46,631 nucleotides of DNA from Gemmatimonadota bacterium (GCA_018673255.1 JABHDC010000200.1:1-46631); one strand, 5' to 3'; counted from the first letter of the stretch, positions 16,595 through 25,805 are shown. Notes: a model not told the origin generated them from the sequence alone. Made by a program: numbers and translations.

Positions 16595-16906
16595 TCAGAG
16601 GGACAGCGGTGGGGCGCGCGGCTGTGTGCAGCGGCGAGCGTGTTGCCAGGGCACGCAGAGGGCTGAAGGCAACAGAGGGAGCATGGTGCCGAGAAGAACA
16701 GGTACCATGACGGCGTACACGATGCCACCGTGGTCGAGCACCTGGCACATGTGGCAATCGTCGTGCCCCACCGGCGATGCCAGTGCAGCGTGTCCCAGCG
16801 CCAGACCCAGACCCAGCAATAGGATCGCTACGAAGAGTGACGACCACCGGTTCGACCCCGCCTGACCGGGCAGGAGGCGGATGCGCATGCGCGCCAGCGA
16901 TATCAT
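16595..16906 (-). CDS. DUF2946-like small membrane protein
   Basis: A 103-aa protein (from ATG 16906) with two hydrophobic segments, SLFVAILLLGLGLALGHAAL and VYAVMVPVLLGTMLPLLP, flanking a metal-ligand-like stretch HDDCHMCQVLDHG, and a C-terminus with PRAPPL. This pattern (internal CxxC-type site, RAPP tail) matches DUF2946-like proteins usually found next to zinc or copper outer-membrane receptors, which fits the gene order. Function is unknown; a metal sensor or accessory role is plausible. No good RBS is seen; ATGs at 16942 and 16888 are alternatives. Confidence 0.62.
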   Translation of the reverse strand: MISLARMRIRLLPGQAGSNRWSSLFVAILLLGLGLALGHAALASPVGHDDCHMCQVLDHGGIVYAVMVPVLLGTMLPLLPSALCVPWQHARRCTQPRAPPLSL

Positions 16907-16938
16907 ATGAGGAAGGTGTGCGGTCCGGTGGCGCCGGG

Positions 16939-19710
16939 TCAAGGCGACTTCGGATTCACGCGAATCTCATCGATGAAGATCCAGGCGGGACCACCTGCTC
17001 CAGGATGCCACTCAGGGCACTGCCGTATGCCTTCGGCATAGACGCGCACGTAGCGGGCGGTAGTGGGGTCACCGATGGCTGACATTTCATGGATGATGCT
17101 GCCCTGCTCCCGGTCGCCGATCTCGTGTTGGGCCTGCGCAAAGGGGATGAACTGTTCACCATCGACTGAGACTTCGACCTGCAGGCGTCGAGGCAACCAG
17201 ATCCAGGAGGCGGCGTTCTGGAAGAAGCGGGCAGAGACCTGTTCGACGGTGACCCTCTCTCCCAGGTCCACGACGGCGAGGAAGTCGGTACCCTCGAAGC
17301 CGATCCACCGTGGATCATTGAACTGCTCGTCACCCAACACGGCATCGGTCAGCGTGCGGGCCCCGTCGCCCGGATATCTGGCTGAGGGTTCGTCGGCCAG
17401 ATCGACGAAACGGCCCACGGCGGCATGGTCGTGAACAGCCAGATGTGCCGTCGAGAGGGGCAGACCATCCCGGAAGAGTCCGGCATTCACCACGGCGGAT
17501 CCGGGCAGGTCGATCAGCCCCGTATAGAGGGGTGAGTGAGCCGTCACTTCCGAACCCACTGCATACCGCAATTCGGCGTCACGAACGAAGCTCTCCATCA
17601 TGACGCGCAGATCGCCGCCGGGGGAGGGAGTACTCACAACGCGGGGTGAGATGTCGTAAAACTCGAGCAGGTCAACCCAGGCCGTGCCGGTGGTGGCCAG
17701 TGACACACTCAGACCGGCGCGTGCGGCGCCCGCTCCGGCCATGGCGTCGAGATGGTAGCGCTTCCATTCAGGGGTCAACTCGTGGAAGACCGAGTCGGCG
17801 CCGCCCATGTTCGTGCCCAGTCGCAGCGTCGGTCGCTGATCACCCGGTGCAGCCTTTGCCCAGACGGAGAGGCGGTAGCTTCGATCCGGCTCGACGCGTG
17901 GCGAGAATGGACCCAGTGTGACACCCTCGCCATCGATCGGTGTATGCAGACGCACCGACCGACGGCCGTGAAAGGCGACGCGGCTGTCGACGAAATAGGT
18001 TGCGCCCCGTCCCATGCCGGTGCCGGCGTAGAGCGCTGAAGGCACGGATGCGGCCGCATCCCATTCGAAGCTGGGGTCGATCGTGCGATTGAGTGGATTC
18101 ACACTCAGCCGCTCCTCGCGTTCACTGGATTCGTGTAGTCGGTAGAGTCGCACGCCATAGGGCGGCAGAGACTCTTCCAGCAGGATATCTGTCGCCATCG
18201 AAGCGGACACTTCAGTCTCTGGGACGGTCGCATCACGGCGGAACCATCCGGTCAGAAGCCCGACGGGCAAGGAGATCAGATCCAGCGGATTCGGTGTGCC
18301 CGTCGCCACGTCAAAGGCGAGACTGCGCTCTTCGTACAGGACCTCGGCATCGCCGATCACCGTCAGATCGGGTAGTCTCAGCCGCATCAACACGGGACGA
18401 TTCTTGGTGTTGGCGACGGCGACGATCACCTGGTCGTCATGGCGCCAGGCGGCGGCGCGAATCCCGCTGTCCTCCTCCGTGATCACCGTGGGTGACGCCT
18501 CCGCCGACAGCAATGCCGGTGTCAGTGCCGCCGCTTCCAGGGCCACCTGACTGGCCGCGGCCCAGGTGACGGGCGACTTCGGGAAGCCTGAGAGGCCATG
18601 TCGGATGAAGTATTGTGATCCCGTTGCCCCTTCGATCAGCCCGAGCCAGGACATGAGGCGCAATTCCGCCCCTGTCGGTTCGCGTGTCCACCATTCGCTG
18701 CCCCCGAAGGCCTGGGGCACGATCCACACGGGGATATCAGGTGTCAGGTCGTTGACGAGGGTACGTACGGCGTCTGCCACGCTGCCCGGTGGGCCATTCG
18801 GGATCGGGTAAGGGTCGACCATGGCCAGATCCATGGCGTTGGCGTAGTCGATGGCCTTGCCCGGATTCATGAAGACGATCGTGATCGGATGGTAGGGATC
18901 CAGGTCGCGGACGATGTTGTAGGATGTCTGCAACTGGTCGGCCGTCGCGCCATGTCCCGTCGGTTCGTCGGAGATATACCAGGCCAGCAGGGCCGGATGA
19001 TCGCGGAAGGCCGCGACTTCATCGCGCAGCCAGGCTTCCCGTCGTGCCGAAGAGGTGTCGGCAGCGATGCCGAGCGAGACGCCCCCTCCGCCCGCCACTC
19101 GCAGCAGCTGGTAGTGGACCTTCATGCCCAATTCGGCGGCGCGGTCCATGTAGGCACGTCGCTCATCCCGTGTTGCCGGATCGTTGCTCTGATAGGGGCT
19201 CATGAGATTGAACCCCCGCACGACCTCTTCCTCGGCCAGTGTCGGTTGCACCGGTGAGTAGCAGTAGTATCCGAAGGGGAGGAAGGGCAGGCCGTCGACG
19301 TGCAGTCCACCCGTCAGCCGGTCGATCTTCGTCGCATAGGGCTTGGGGGGGAGACGCCGGATTCTGGTGCTGACCTGGCCCAGGCTTCGACCGTCCAGAT
19401 ACAGACGGCAGGTCACCTCTGTTTCGCCTTGCGGCAGGGAATCGAGGGGGAAGGCCACACTCAGTTGCCGACCTCGTACGACCCGGACATTTTCGGCGAG
19501 CAGGTTCCCCTCGAGCAGCACATCTGCCGTGAGCTGTGCCGTGGCCAGTGCCGGATCATCGATCTCGACGAACACGAGGTGGCCACTCGCCTCACTCGTG
19601 TAGAAGCTGCGCCCGGCGAGGGCGTCGTATGCACTGGCTGAGGAGACCAGAGGACCAGTGAGAATCGCACACAGGCAGATCGCAAACAAGTGGCGCGAAG
19701 ACTGAATCAT
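16939..19710 (-). CDS. Secreted multidomain glycoside hydrolase with C-terminal F5/8-type domain
   Basis: This 923-aa protein has a signal peptide (cut near SSASA-YDA). A beta-rich domain (about 30-120) is followed by a TIM-barrel region (about 130-480) with GFNLMSPYQSND and LLAWYISDEPTG, whose Glu is the likely acid/base as in clan GH-A enzymes. Next come a beta domain (to about 560), a carbohydrate-binding-like jelly roll (about 570-720), and a C-terminal discoidin/F5-8-type domain (about 790-920; FLAVVDLGERVTVEQVSARF, ARYVRVYAEG). No GH family number can be assigned by eye. Its ATG overlaps the MFS stop (ATGA). It probably releases the sugar that the upstream transporter and oxidoreductase handle. 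Confidence 0.8.
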   Translation of the reverse strand: MIQSSRHLFAICLCAILTGPLVSSASAYDALAGRSFYTSEASGHLVFVEIDDPALATAQLTADVLLEGNLLAENVRVVRGRQLSVAFPLDSLPQGETEVTCRLYLDGRSLGQVSTRIRRLPPKPYATKIDRLTGGLHVDGLPFLPFGYYCYSPVQPTLAEEEVVRGFNLMSPYQSNDPATRDERRAYMDRAAELGMKVHYQLLRVAGGGGVSLGIAADTSSARREAWLRDEVAAFRDHPALLAWYISDEPTGHGATADQLQTSYNIVRDLDPYHPITIVFMNPGKAIDYANAMDLAMVDPYPIPNGPPGSVADAVRTLVNDLTPDIPVWIVPQAFGGSEWWTREPTGAELRLMSWLGLIEGATGSQYFIRHGLSGFPKSPVTWAAASQVALEAAALTPALLSAEASPTVITEEDSGIRAAAWRHDDQVIVAVANTKNRPVLMRLRLPDLTVIGDAEVLYEERSLAFDVATGTPNPLDLISLPVGLLTGWFRRDATVPETEVSASMATDILLEESLPPYGVRLYRLHESSEREERLSVNPLNRTIDPSFEWDAAASVPSALYAGTGMGRGATYFVDSRVAFHGRRSVRLHTPIDGEGVTLGPFSPRVEPDRSYRLSVWAKAAPGDQRPTLRLGTNMGGADSVFHELTPEWKRYHLDAMAGAGAARAGLSVSLATTGTAWVDLLEFYDISPRVVSTPSPGGDLRVMMESFVRDAELRYAVGSEVTAHSPLYTGLIDLPGSAVVNAGLFRDGLPLSTAHLAVHDHAAVGRFVDLADEPSARYPGDGARTLTDAVLGDEQFNDPRWIGFEGTDFLAVVDLGERVTVEQVSARFFQNAASWIWLPRRLQVEVSVDGEQFIPFAQAQHEIGDREQGSIIHEMSAIGDPTTARYVRVYAEGIRQCPEWHPGAGGPAWIFIDEIRVNPKSP

Positions 19711-20960
19711 GTCACCGGACTCCGGTTGTTACGAGACTCGCCACCGATCTTTACCGCCTCGGGCAGGCGGCGCAGGCGAACCATGGAAATGATCCCGAAT
19801 ACGGGTCCCAGGGCGAGAATGGCAAAGACCCCTTCCCAGCCCACACGACCCACCATCCAGGGTACGATGCGGATCGAGGCGAGGGTGAGCAAGAATCCCA
19901 GGCAGGTCTGTAATGTCAGGGCCGTGCCGACGTATCGCGGGTCACACAATTCCGTGATACTGGCCGAGAACTGAGCCGAGTCGGCCACCACGGAGAATCC
20001 CCAGATCAGGCACAGGACCAGCAGCACCAGGGGATGCCCGCCAAAGAGCGGACCGGCCAGCAGGCAGCAGGTTCCACTCACCGCCATGGCGACGATGGTC
20101 ACGAGGGTTCGCCCCACACGATCGGCGATGACACCGGCCACGACGCAGCCGACCCCACCGATGGCGATGACACTGAAGGCAGCCACGCCCGACCAGGGCG
20201 CCAGGGCAGGATGGCTCTGGGATACGCTGGCGTGCAGGAAGAGGGGAATCCACGTCCACATGGCGTAGAGTTCCCATTGGTGGCCGAGGTAGCCGTAGTT
20301 GGCCAATCGCACGGCGCGGTCGCCAAAGGCGCGTCCGCCGGCACGCCAGTCGAACTTTGCCCCACCGACGGCGTAGGGACCATCGGAGACAAATAGAGCG
20401 CACAGGACTGCTGCCGCCACGGCCGAGGCCGATGCCAGCAGCATCAGGTTCCGCCAGTCACCGCCCCCGCTATTGAGGGCGCGCAGCAGATGCGGCGAGG
20501 CGGAGCCGATTGTCAACGCGCCCACAAGCATGCCGATGGCCATGCCGCGACCCTGTCGGAACCAGGTGGCCATGATCTTCATGCCCGGTGGATAGACGCC
20601 AGCCAGGCAGACCCCGGTGAGAAACCGGAGGACGATGGCGGCCTCGATACCATTTACCCAGAGGCCGATGGCGGCATTGCAGGCGGCGCCCAGCAGCGCG
20701 CAGATCGTGAACAGCCGGCGGGAGTTCACCACATCGGGCAGGTTGGCCAATGCACTGAGCAGCGTGCCCACGACGAAACCGATCTGCACTGACATGGTCA
20801 GCCACGAACGGCCGGCGTCTGTCAGGTCCCATTCATCGGTCAGGGCAGGCACGACGGCGGTGGCGGAGAACCACAGGGCCATGCCCAGCAATTCCGCCAG
20901 GGACAGCACGAGCAGGACCTGCAGGCGCCCACTGGCCGGTGCATCGTTCGTGTCGTGCAT
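19707..20960 (-). CDS. Major facilitator superfamily transporter
   Basis: A 417-aa integral membrane protein with about 12 hydrophobic helices. MFS marks include FLTGVCLAGVYPPGMKI in helix 4-5 (a nitrate/sialate-type pattern), GDWRNLMLLASA, and the loop motif GVIADRVGRTLV in the second half. The substrate is probably a small sugar or sugar acid given its neighbours. The start at 20960 shares one base with the upstream Gfo/Idh stop (TGATG) and its stop overlaps the glycosidase start (ATGA), so the three genes form a tightly coupled operon. Confidence 0.88.
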   Translation of the reverse strand: MHDTNDAPASGRLQVLLVLSLAELLGMALWFSATAVVPALTDEWDLTDAGRSWLTMSVQIGFVVGTLLSALANLPDVVNSRRLFTICALLGAACNAAIGLWVNGIEAAIVLRFLTGVCLAGVYPPGMKIMATWFRQGRGMAIGMLVGALTIGSASPHLLRALNSGGGDWRNLMLLASASAVAAAVLCALFVSDGPYAVGGAKFDWRAGGRAFGDRAVRLANYGYLGHQWELYAMWTWIPLFLHASVSQSHPALAPWSGVAAFSVIAIGGVGCVVAGVIADRVGRTLVTIVAMAVSGTCCLLAGPLFGGHPLVLLVLCLIWGFSVVADSAQFSASITELCDPRYVGTALTLQTCLGFLLTLASIRIVPWMVGRVGWEGVFAILALGPVFGIISMVRLRRLPEAVKIGGESRNNRSPVT

Positions 20961-22255
20961 CAACTGCCGGCGTCGACGGGCACGACACGATCCTCGCGGC
21001 GGGCAGCTTCGGCGGCGAAGACCATCAGGTGCGACTCGAGGGTTTCGCGAGCACCCGAAAGAATGGACGAGGTGTCACCCGTGGCGATGGCTCGCACGAA
21101 GCCATCCATCAAGCCCCCATCGCCGCCACCGTGTCCACCCAGGATGGAGGCATCGCCCGTGGCGGTGTCGATCACCTGGGTCTTGTCGGTGAGGAAGTCG
21201 AAGTGATGGATTGTCTGGCCATCGCCGAAGATGTGGCCACGAGTACCGAAGATATTCGTGCGCCGACCGGCCGCTTCCGTGAAGGCCGTCATCGTGAAGG
21301 CTGCCGTCGTCTCATTGGCAAAGCGCATGTTCACGACCTGGTGGTCGACCACGTCATTGTCGCAGGCGTAGACGCAGCGGCCGTAGGGACCTTCACGCAG
21401 CGCCTCGGTGACGGATTCGACTGTGGGCTCCGGCGTCAGTACATCGACGGGCCAGCCCGTGTGGCCATCGGCGAGTCGTCCGAGATAGATCTTCTTCGCC
21501 GAATAGGGGCAGTCTGCTTCGACGGGGCAGTCCAGACACCGGGCCGTGGCTCCGTCGGGTGCTTCCTCAGGCCGGAAGTGACGCAAGGAACCGAAGGAGG
21601 ACACCGCTTCGCAGGAGGCGCCCATCATGTAGCGAATCCAGTCGATGTCGTGGCAGGATTTGGCCAGCAGCATGAAGGAGGATTCCTCCTCGTTGCGCCA
21701 GTTGCCGCGCACGAAGGAGTGGGCCTGGTGCCAGTAACCGACGGGCTCGAGTCGCTGCATGGAGACGATGTCACCGATGAGGCCATCGGTGAGCATCTTC
21801 TTGAGTTGCTGACTGTAGGTGGTGTAGCGCGACACGTGGGCGACGGCGAAGGTGACGCCCGCCTTCTCGATGGCTTCCACAATCTGCCGACAGCCATCGG
21901 CATCGGGGGCCATCGGCTTCTCGAGGAGGATGTGGTAGCCGGCTTCGGCAAAGGCGATGGCCGGCTCCACGTGCATGGCATCCTGCGTACAGATGAGGAC
22001 GGCATCGGCCATCTTTGGTGCGTCGGCCATCTCACGCCAGTCGGTGAACACCTGACCGGCAGGGATAACGTGGGTGTCGGCCAGACGTTGACGATAGATG
22101 TCGCGAGGTTCGGCAACAGCGACAACGCGGGCGCGATCGGGCAATTCGGCGGCAAAGCGTGCATATCCACTGCCGCGACCACCTGCGCCGGCGACGGCGA
22201 GCGTGACGGGAGAACTCACGGTGTTCACACTCCAGGCGCCCGGGATTGCTGCCAC
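20960..22255 (-). CDS. Gfo/Idh/MocA oxidoreductase with a five-cysteine insertion
   Basis: This 431-aa NAD(P)-dependent sugar oxidoreductase has an N-terminal Rossmann motif (VAGAGGRGSG), the family EKP motif at 112-114 (LLEKPMAP), and a catalytic-region KSCHDIDW around 199-206. Between residues 240 and 298 it carries C240-x2-C243, C249 (DCPYSAKKIY), C294 and C298 (GRCVYACDNDVVDHQ), a set well placed to bind a metal or Fe-S cluster and absent from classical members. The start is ATG 22255 (GTG 22228 is possible). It is the first gene of an operon with MFS and glycosidase genes and is divergent from the lyase gene across 87 bp. Confidence 0.9.
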   Translation of the reverse strand: MAAIPGAWSVNTVSSPVTLAVAGAGGRGSGYARFAAELPDRARVVAVAEPRDIYRQRLADTHVIPAGQVFTDWREMADAPKMADAVLICTQDAMHVEPAIAFAEAGYHILLEKPMAPDADGCRQIVEAIEKAGVTFAVAHVSRYTTYSQQLKKMLTDGLIGDIVSMQRLEPVGYWHQAHSFVRGNWRNEEESSFMLLAKSCHDIDWIRYMMGASCEAVSSFGSLRHFRPEEAPDGATARCLDCPVEADCPYSAKKIYLGRLADGHTGWPVDVLTPEPTVESVTEALREGPYGRCVYACDNDVVDHQVVNMRFANETTAAFTMTAFTEAAGRRTNIFGTRGHIFGDGQTIHHFDFLTDKTQVIDTATGDASILGGHGGGDGGLMDGFVRAIATGDTSSILSGARETLESHLMVFAAEAARREDRVVPVDAGS

Positions 22256-22342
22256 CGGTGAGGGGCGCTACACTCGTCCGGCCTCAAGGATTTTTGCTAA
22301 AGTGACCCATTCGGTGAATCCCCTCAACCACGCGGTGCCGCA

Positions 22343-25300
22343 GTGATAGACTGGAGCACACAGGAGCCCTTCGGCCGGCACTGGCCGGCGCAGGTGGTCT
22401 GGCAGGATCTGACCGAGCCCCGGGCATGGCCATCGGTCATGGATGTCGTCGTCGATGGCGGGCCATCGGAGCAGGGTCAGCTCATCTGCGGACAGCTGGA
22501 TGGTGGACGTATTGCCTACGTCACGGATCTGCAGCCAGGGCAACTTCGTCACTATCACCTGAACCAGCTGCAACAAGCCGACACACAGGCCGTGTGTGCT
22601 CAGGGTCTGCTGTCGAGAGATGGTGATGGGGACATCACCATCGGCAGGCAGCACGCCACGCCGACGGATCCCGCGCCGGGTGCAGGATTGCAGTTGGCGT
22701 GGGAGGACGCAGAGCCAGCGGCGGCTGTGCGGGCGCTGTGCCGGGCGGATGGGTCCTGGGCGAGAATTTCCAATCAGTGGCAGGGCTGTGACGTTGCCCG
22801 GCGTAATGACGAGGTGCTGGCCGATGGTCCGGTCTTGAGCAGATTGAGCCAGAGATTCACTCTAGGTGACGGCACGTCGGTACAACTCACATGGGAAATC
22901 GATGTCGTATCAAAGGCCATTCGACTCGACATTGCTGCCGATCGTTCACTGGATGCGGAACTGGTATTCAATCTCGGTGACGTCTGTGTGCCCCAGATCG
23001 CCTACTGGCGGCCGCATTCGCCCCGGGCCTGGCGTGGAGAGCGAGGATCCAGTCACAATCGCCAGATCTATCGAATACCGGGTGGACGGCAATCCGGCGA
23101 CGAAATCGAGATCGGGCCATTCTACAACTGGGCACGCGATGCGGCATCCTTCTGGACATGCTGGGGGCAGGAGACAACCAGTTCGCTGTATGTGGGGTGG
23201 GTGCGCCCCTCGTTGACCCATCTGCCCGATGGCCTGCGTCGCCTCCGCCTGGTTTCGGCCAGTGGTTCGCCCGGGCAGGCGGGGCAGGTCGATCTGCACA
23301 TCCCGATTCAGCGGGGCCACTTCAGAATCGCCCTGGCTGTGACAGAACGACCCGGGGCGCCCGAGCCGGGAACCTGTGAGCTGGATCTCACCGGCCCAGG
23401 GAACGAACTCGACGCCCTGCACACGCGCCTCAATGGCCCCGATCTCGATGATCTGCAGCGGATGGATCTGGAATCGCCCGCCGCGTCGTCCAGGGGATTC
23501 CCGCGGCTGTGGCTGGGCGACAGCGATGTTCCCGATGTGCGGCAGAAACTGGCGTCGTGGCCCTGGCTGCACGAGCGGTATGTGGATCACGTGGACGACG
23601 AGATCCTCGACTCGACACAGCGCCCTGATCTGACGCTGCGCGGGTCGCCGGCGGTCCTTGGCCAGGATCCGGCGGGTGCCTATCTGATCAGTGGTGACTC
23701 GGCTCGGGCTGAGACCGCCCTGTCACAATTGACGGTCACCCTCGATGACATGGTCGACATGCTCCTCGACTACGGGCCGAGCATTGACGACGCCCTGGGG
23801 ATCGGCATCGCGCGCCGCTGGCGGGCGCTGATCCTGAATCTCGATCTGGTGCTGGGTGCCGAGGTCGTGTCGTCGGCTGAGCGGGCCGAGATCCTGCGCC
23901 GACTGGCCTTCATTGCCGAGGTGCAATCCACAGATGACGCCTGGCCGGCCAACGACAGCGGGATCCCCCGGGGCAATCAGAATTTCCACCCCGATGTGGT
24001 CAGTGTTCGCGGTCTGGCGGCGGCCTTGTTGGAGGACCACCGCCGCCAGGACGCGTGGCTCGGTGTGGCCGTGGAGGAGATGGCGGCATTCCTCGAGCGT
24101 TACCATCTGCCCTCGGGTGCCTGTCTCGAATCAGCAACCTATCAACTGGTCTGCCTGGGGTATGCCCTGCAATTGCATGCGGCGGCTGTCCGGCGCGGCC
24201 ATGGCGGGCTTGTTGAGCTGCCGGTATTTCGCCATGCCTTCGAGTTCCTTGCCGCCACGCAGACACCCATCGATGACCGTTGTGGCTACCGCATGCTGCC
24301 CACCCTCGGGCACGTGACGGTGTATGCGTGGTGTCAGACGCTGCAGGCCTACTTCGCGTGGGCGGCGAAAGCGACGGCGGGTACCCCATTCAGTCAGCGT
24401 ATGATGCGGGCGTGGCAGCGTGGTGGCGGCCACGTGGTCTCGCTCCACGACTACCGACAGGACAATATCTGGTCTCAGCCTCTACTGATGCTGGATCGGG
24501 AGCTGCCCGTTGCTGCAGATGACGACGATCTGAAGCAGAGCCGGATGTTCGAGGGCCTCGGTGCGGCCCTGCGGACGCGCCATGCGGACGGCAGCGAAGG
24601 ATTCGTGATGGCGAAGATGGGTGAGACTCACGGGCACTTCGACCAGGACGAGGGCAGCTTCCTCTGGTATGCGTGGGGGCAGCCACTGCTGGCTGATTTC
24701 GGTACGCAATACGACCCGAATCACCACGCCCATCCGTGGCTCCACAATCGTATCAGTTTCGATCACAAAGCCGATGAGGCGCCACGGGACGGGAAGTGCG
24801 TGGCCGGGTACCTGTCAGATGGTGTCGACTATCTGTGTGGCGAAGTGGTCGTGCGAAGCCAGTTCTTCCACGGCGAGTGGCCAGATCGTGACCCGGACTA
24901 CGATATGCGGCAGGCGGGCGATCCGTGGGATCTGCCCACGCCGCAGCGCTGGCGGCGCCACCTGCTCTACCTGCACGAACTCGAAGTAATCGTGCTCCTC
25001 GATGAGATCGACAGCACACTGCCCACCGACTGGAATCTGCAGGTGCACGCTGACAGCGTGTGTACCGGCGATGGCTCGGCGGCCTTCGTCGGCCGTTTCG
25101 GTGTCGATCTGGATGTGCATCTGCTCAAACCATCAACTCCGAAGCTGAGTGTCAGCGGCTACAGCCATCTCGGCTTTGATGAACCGCGTGGCGCCAAGTG
25201 GTGGTGGCGAGGCGCACGCTGGACGGCGCCGGATGGCACCCGGATGACAGCCATGGCTGAACAGGCACTGACCCTGCGAGCCCACGCCGAGCCGGGGCAA

Positions 25301-25504
25301 CCGTATTTTGCCGTGCTGGCGGCGCGGCGGCGTGGCTCACCGCAGGCGCAGGTCGAAGCACAAGGAGAGTGGGGAGTGCAGATCACTACGGCGGCAGGCT
25401 CGGCGACGGTATCGACGGAGGCGCCCTTCGAGCGGTGGGCGGTCGATGTGCAGACGCCCCGGGGTAAGACGTCAACGTGTGTCGAGGAGGAGTGGCGTCA
25501 GTGA
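22343..25504 (+). CDS. Heparinase II/III-type polysaccharide lyase-like protein
   Basis: This 1053-aa protein has a beta-rich N-terminal part (1-350), an alpha/alpha toroid (about 370-700; helices such as YHLPSGACLESATYQLVCLG), and a C-terminal beta-sandwich with the heparinase II/III signature GETHGHFDQDEGSF (H763-G-H765-F-D767) followed by PLLADFGTQYD and HNRISFDH. Such enzymes cleave uronic-acid-containing polysaccharides (heparin, alginate and similar) by beta-elimination. It has no signal peptide, suggesting action on imported oligosaccharides, or an export route not visible here. The GTG start at 22343 has no clear RBS, but the N-terminal sequence looks genuine. It is divergent from the Gfo/Idh-MFS-glycosidase operon. 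Confidence 0.85.
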   Translation: MIDWSTQEPFGRHWPAQVVWQDLTEPRAWPSVMDVVVDGGPSEQGQLICGQLDGGRIAYVTDLQPGQLRHYHLNQLQQADTQAVCAQGLLSRDGDGDITIGRQHATPTDPAPGAGLQLAWEDAEPAAAVRALCRADGSWARISNQWQGCDVARRNDEVLADGPVLSRLSQRFTLGDGTSVQLTWEIDVVSKAIRLDIAADRSLDAELVFNLGDVCVPQIAYWRPHSPRAWRGERGSSHNRQIYRIPGGRQSGDEIEIGPFYNWARDAASFWTCWGQETTSSLYVGWVRPSLTHLPDGLRRLRLVSASGSPGQAGQVDLHIPIQRGHFRIALAVTERPGAPEPGTCELDLTGPGNELDALHTRLNGPDLDDLQRMDLESPAASSRGFPRLWLGDSDVPDVRQKLASWPWLHERYVDHVDDEILDSTQRPDLTLRGSPAVLGQDPAGAYLISGDSARAETALSQLTVTLDDMVDMLLDYGPSIDDALGIGIARRWRALILNLDLVLGAEVVSSAERAEILRRLAFIAEVQSTDDAWPANDSGIPRGNQNFHPDVVSVRGLAAALLEDHRRQDAWLGVAVEEMAAFLERYHLPSGACLESATYQLVCLGYALQLHAAAVRRGHGGLVELPVFRHAFEFLAATQTPIDDRCGYRMLPTLGHVTVYAWCQTLQAYFAWAAKATAGTPFSQRMMRAWQRGGGHVVSLHDYRQDNIWSQPLLMLDRELPVAADDDDLKQSRMFEGLGAALRTRHADGSEGFVMAKMGETHGHFDQDEGSFLWYAWGQPLLADFGTQYDPNHHAHPWLHNRISFDHKADEAPRDGKCVAGYLSDGVDYLCGEVVVRSQFFHGEWPDRDPDYDMRQAGDPWDLPTPQRWRRHLLYLHELEVIVLLDEIDSTLPTDWNLQVHADSVCTGDGSAAFVGRFGVDLDVHLLKPSTPKLSVSGYSHLGFDEPRGAKWWWRGARWTAPDGTRMTAMAEQALTLRAHAEPGQPYFAVLAARRRGSPQAQVEAQGEWGVQITTAAGSATVSTEAPFERWAVDVQTPRGKTSTCVEEEWRQ

Positions 25505-25520
25505 TCCTGGCGTCTTCGAT

Positions 25521-25745
25521 TCAGGCATCTGCCTCCCACTCTTCACCGATGGCCTCAACGAGGTCGCCGTAGATCACCGTCTGATCGGACAACAGGCCAA
25601 AGGTCTGACGCCTCGTGTCCGTGACAGGAACCAGCTTGGCGACCGGCTGACCGTGTTTGGTGATCACGATCTCCTCGCCTGTTCTTTTCACTTCGTCCAT
25701 CAATTTCAGACAGACGGTCCTGAATTCTCCCGCCGCAATGATCAT
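25521..25745 (-). CDS. Phd/YefM-type antitoxin, orphan
   Basis: A 74-aa type II antitoxin: MIIAAGEFRTVCLKLMDEV, then EEIVITKHGQPVAKLVPV, the Phd/YefM DNA-binding fold, followed by a short acidic toxin-binding tail. The start is 25745, with GGGAG 6 nt upstream. A perfect 10-bp palindrome lies directly upstream, as expected for autoregulation. The usual downstream toxin (PIN/VapC, Doc or RelE) is missing: only 16 bp separate the stop from the end of the convergent lyase gene, and the upstream neighbour is a dehydrogenase. It is a solitary antitoxin, possibly a remnant or a neutraliser of a toxin encoded elsewhere. Confidence 0.85.
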   Translation of the reverse strand: MIIAAGEFRTVCLKLMDEVKRTGEEIVITKHGQPVAKLVPVTDTRRQTFGLLSDQTVIYGDLVEAIGEEWEADA

Positions 25746-25760
25746 GATTCTCTCCCAAAT

Positions 25761-25784
25761 GACTATGGTCCTATGACCATAGTC
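25761..25784. promoter_or_regulatory. Perfect palindromic operator of the antitoxin gene
   Basis: GACTATGGTC (25761-25770) and GACCATAGTC (25775-25784) are exact 10-bp reverse complements around CTAT. The site is 16 bp upstream of the antitoxin ATG and contains no U-run, so an operator is more likely than a terminator for the dehydrogenase gene upstream. Phd/YefM dimers bind such short palindromes. Confidence 0.75.
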
Positions 25785-25805
25785 CAATACTTCGGCAAGC
25801 ACCAT

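Noticed and set aside
16393..16728. Frame through the gap upstream of the His-rich barrel containing a protein-like stretch (IRFAVDSFDGVVAAGAIELP)
   Set aside because: The stretch looks natural but the rest of the frame is low quality and overlaps both neighbouring genes in other frames; no start or RBS supports it.
20939..22261. 440-aa open frame antisense to the Gfo/Idh gene
   Set aside because: Shadow of a conserved oxidoreductase; no start signal or domain.
25505..25520. Search for a toxin gene next to the antitoxin
   Set aside because: Only 16 bp remain before the convergent lyase gene, and neither strand nearby encodes a PIN, Doc or RelE-like protein.
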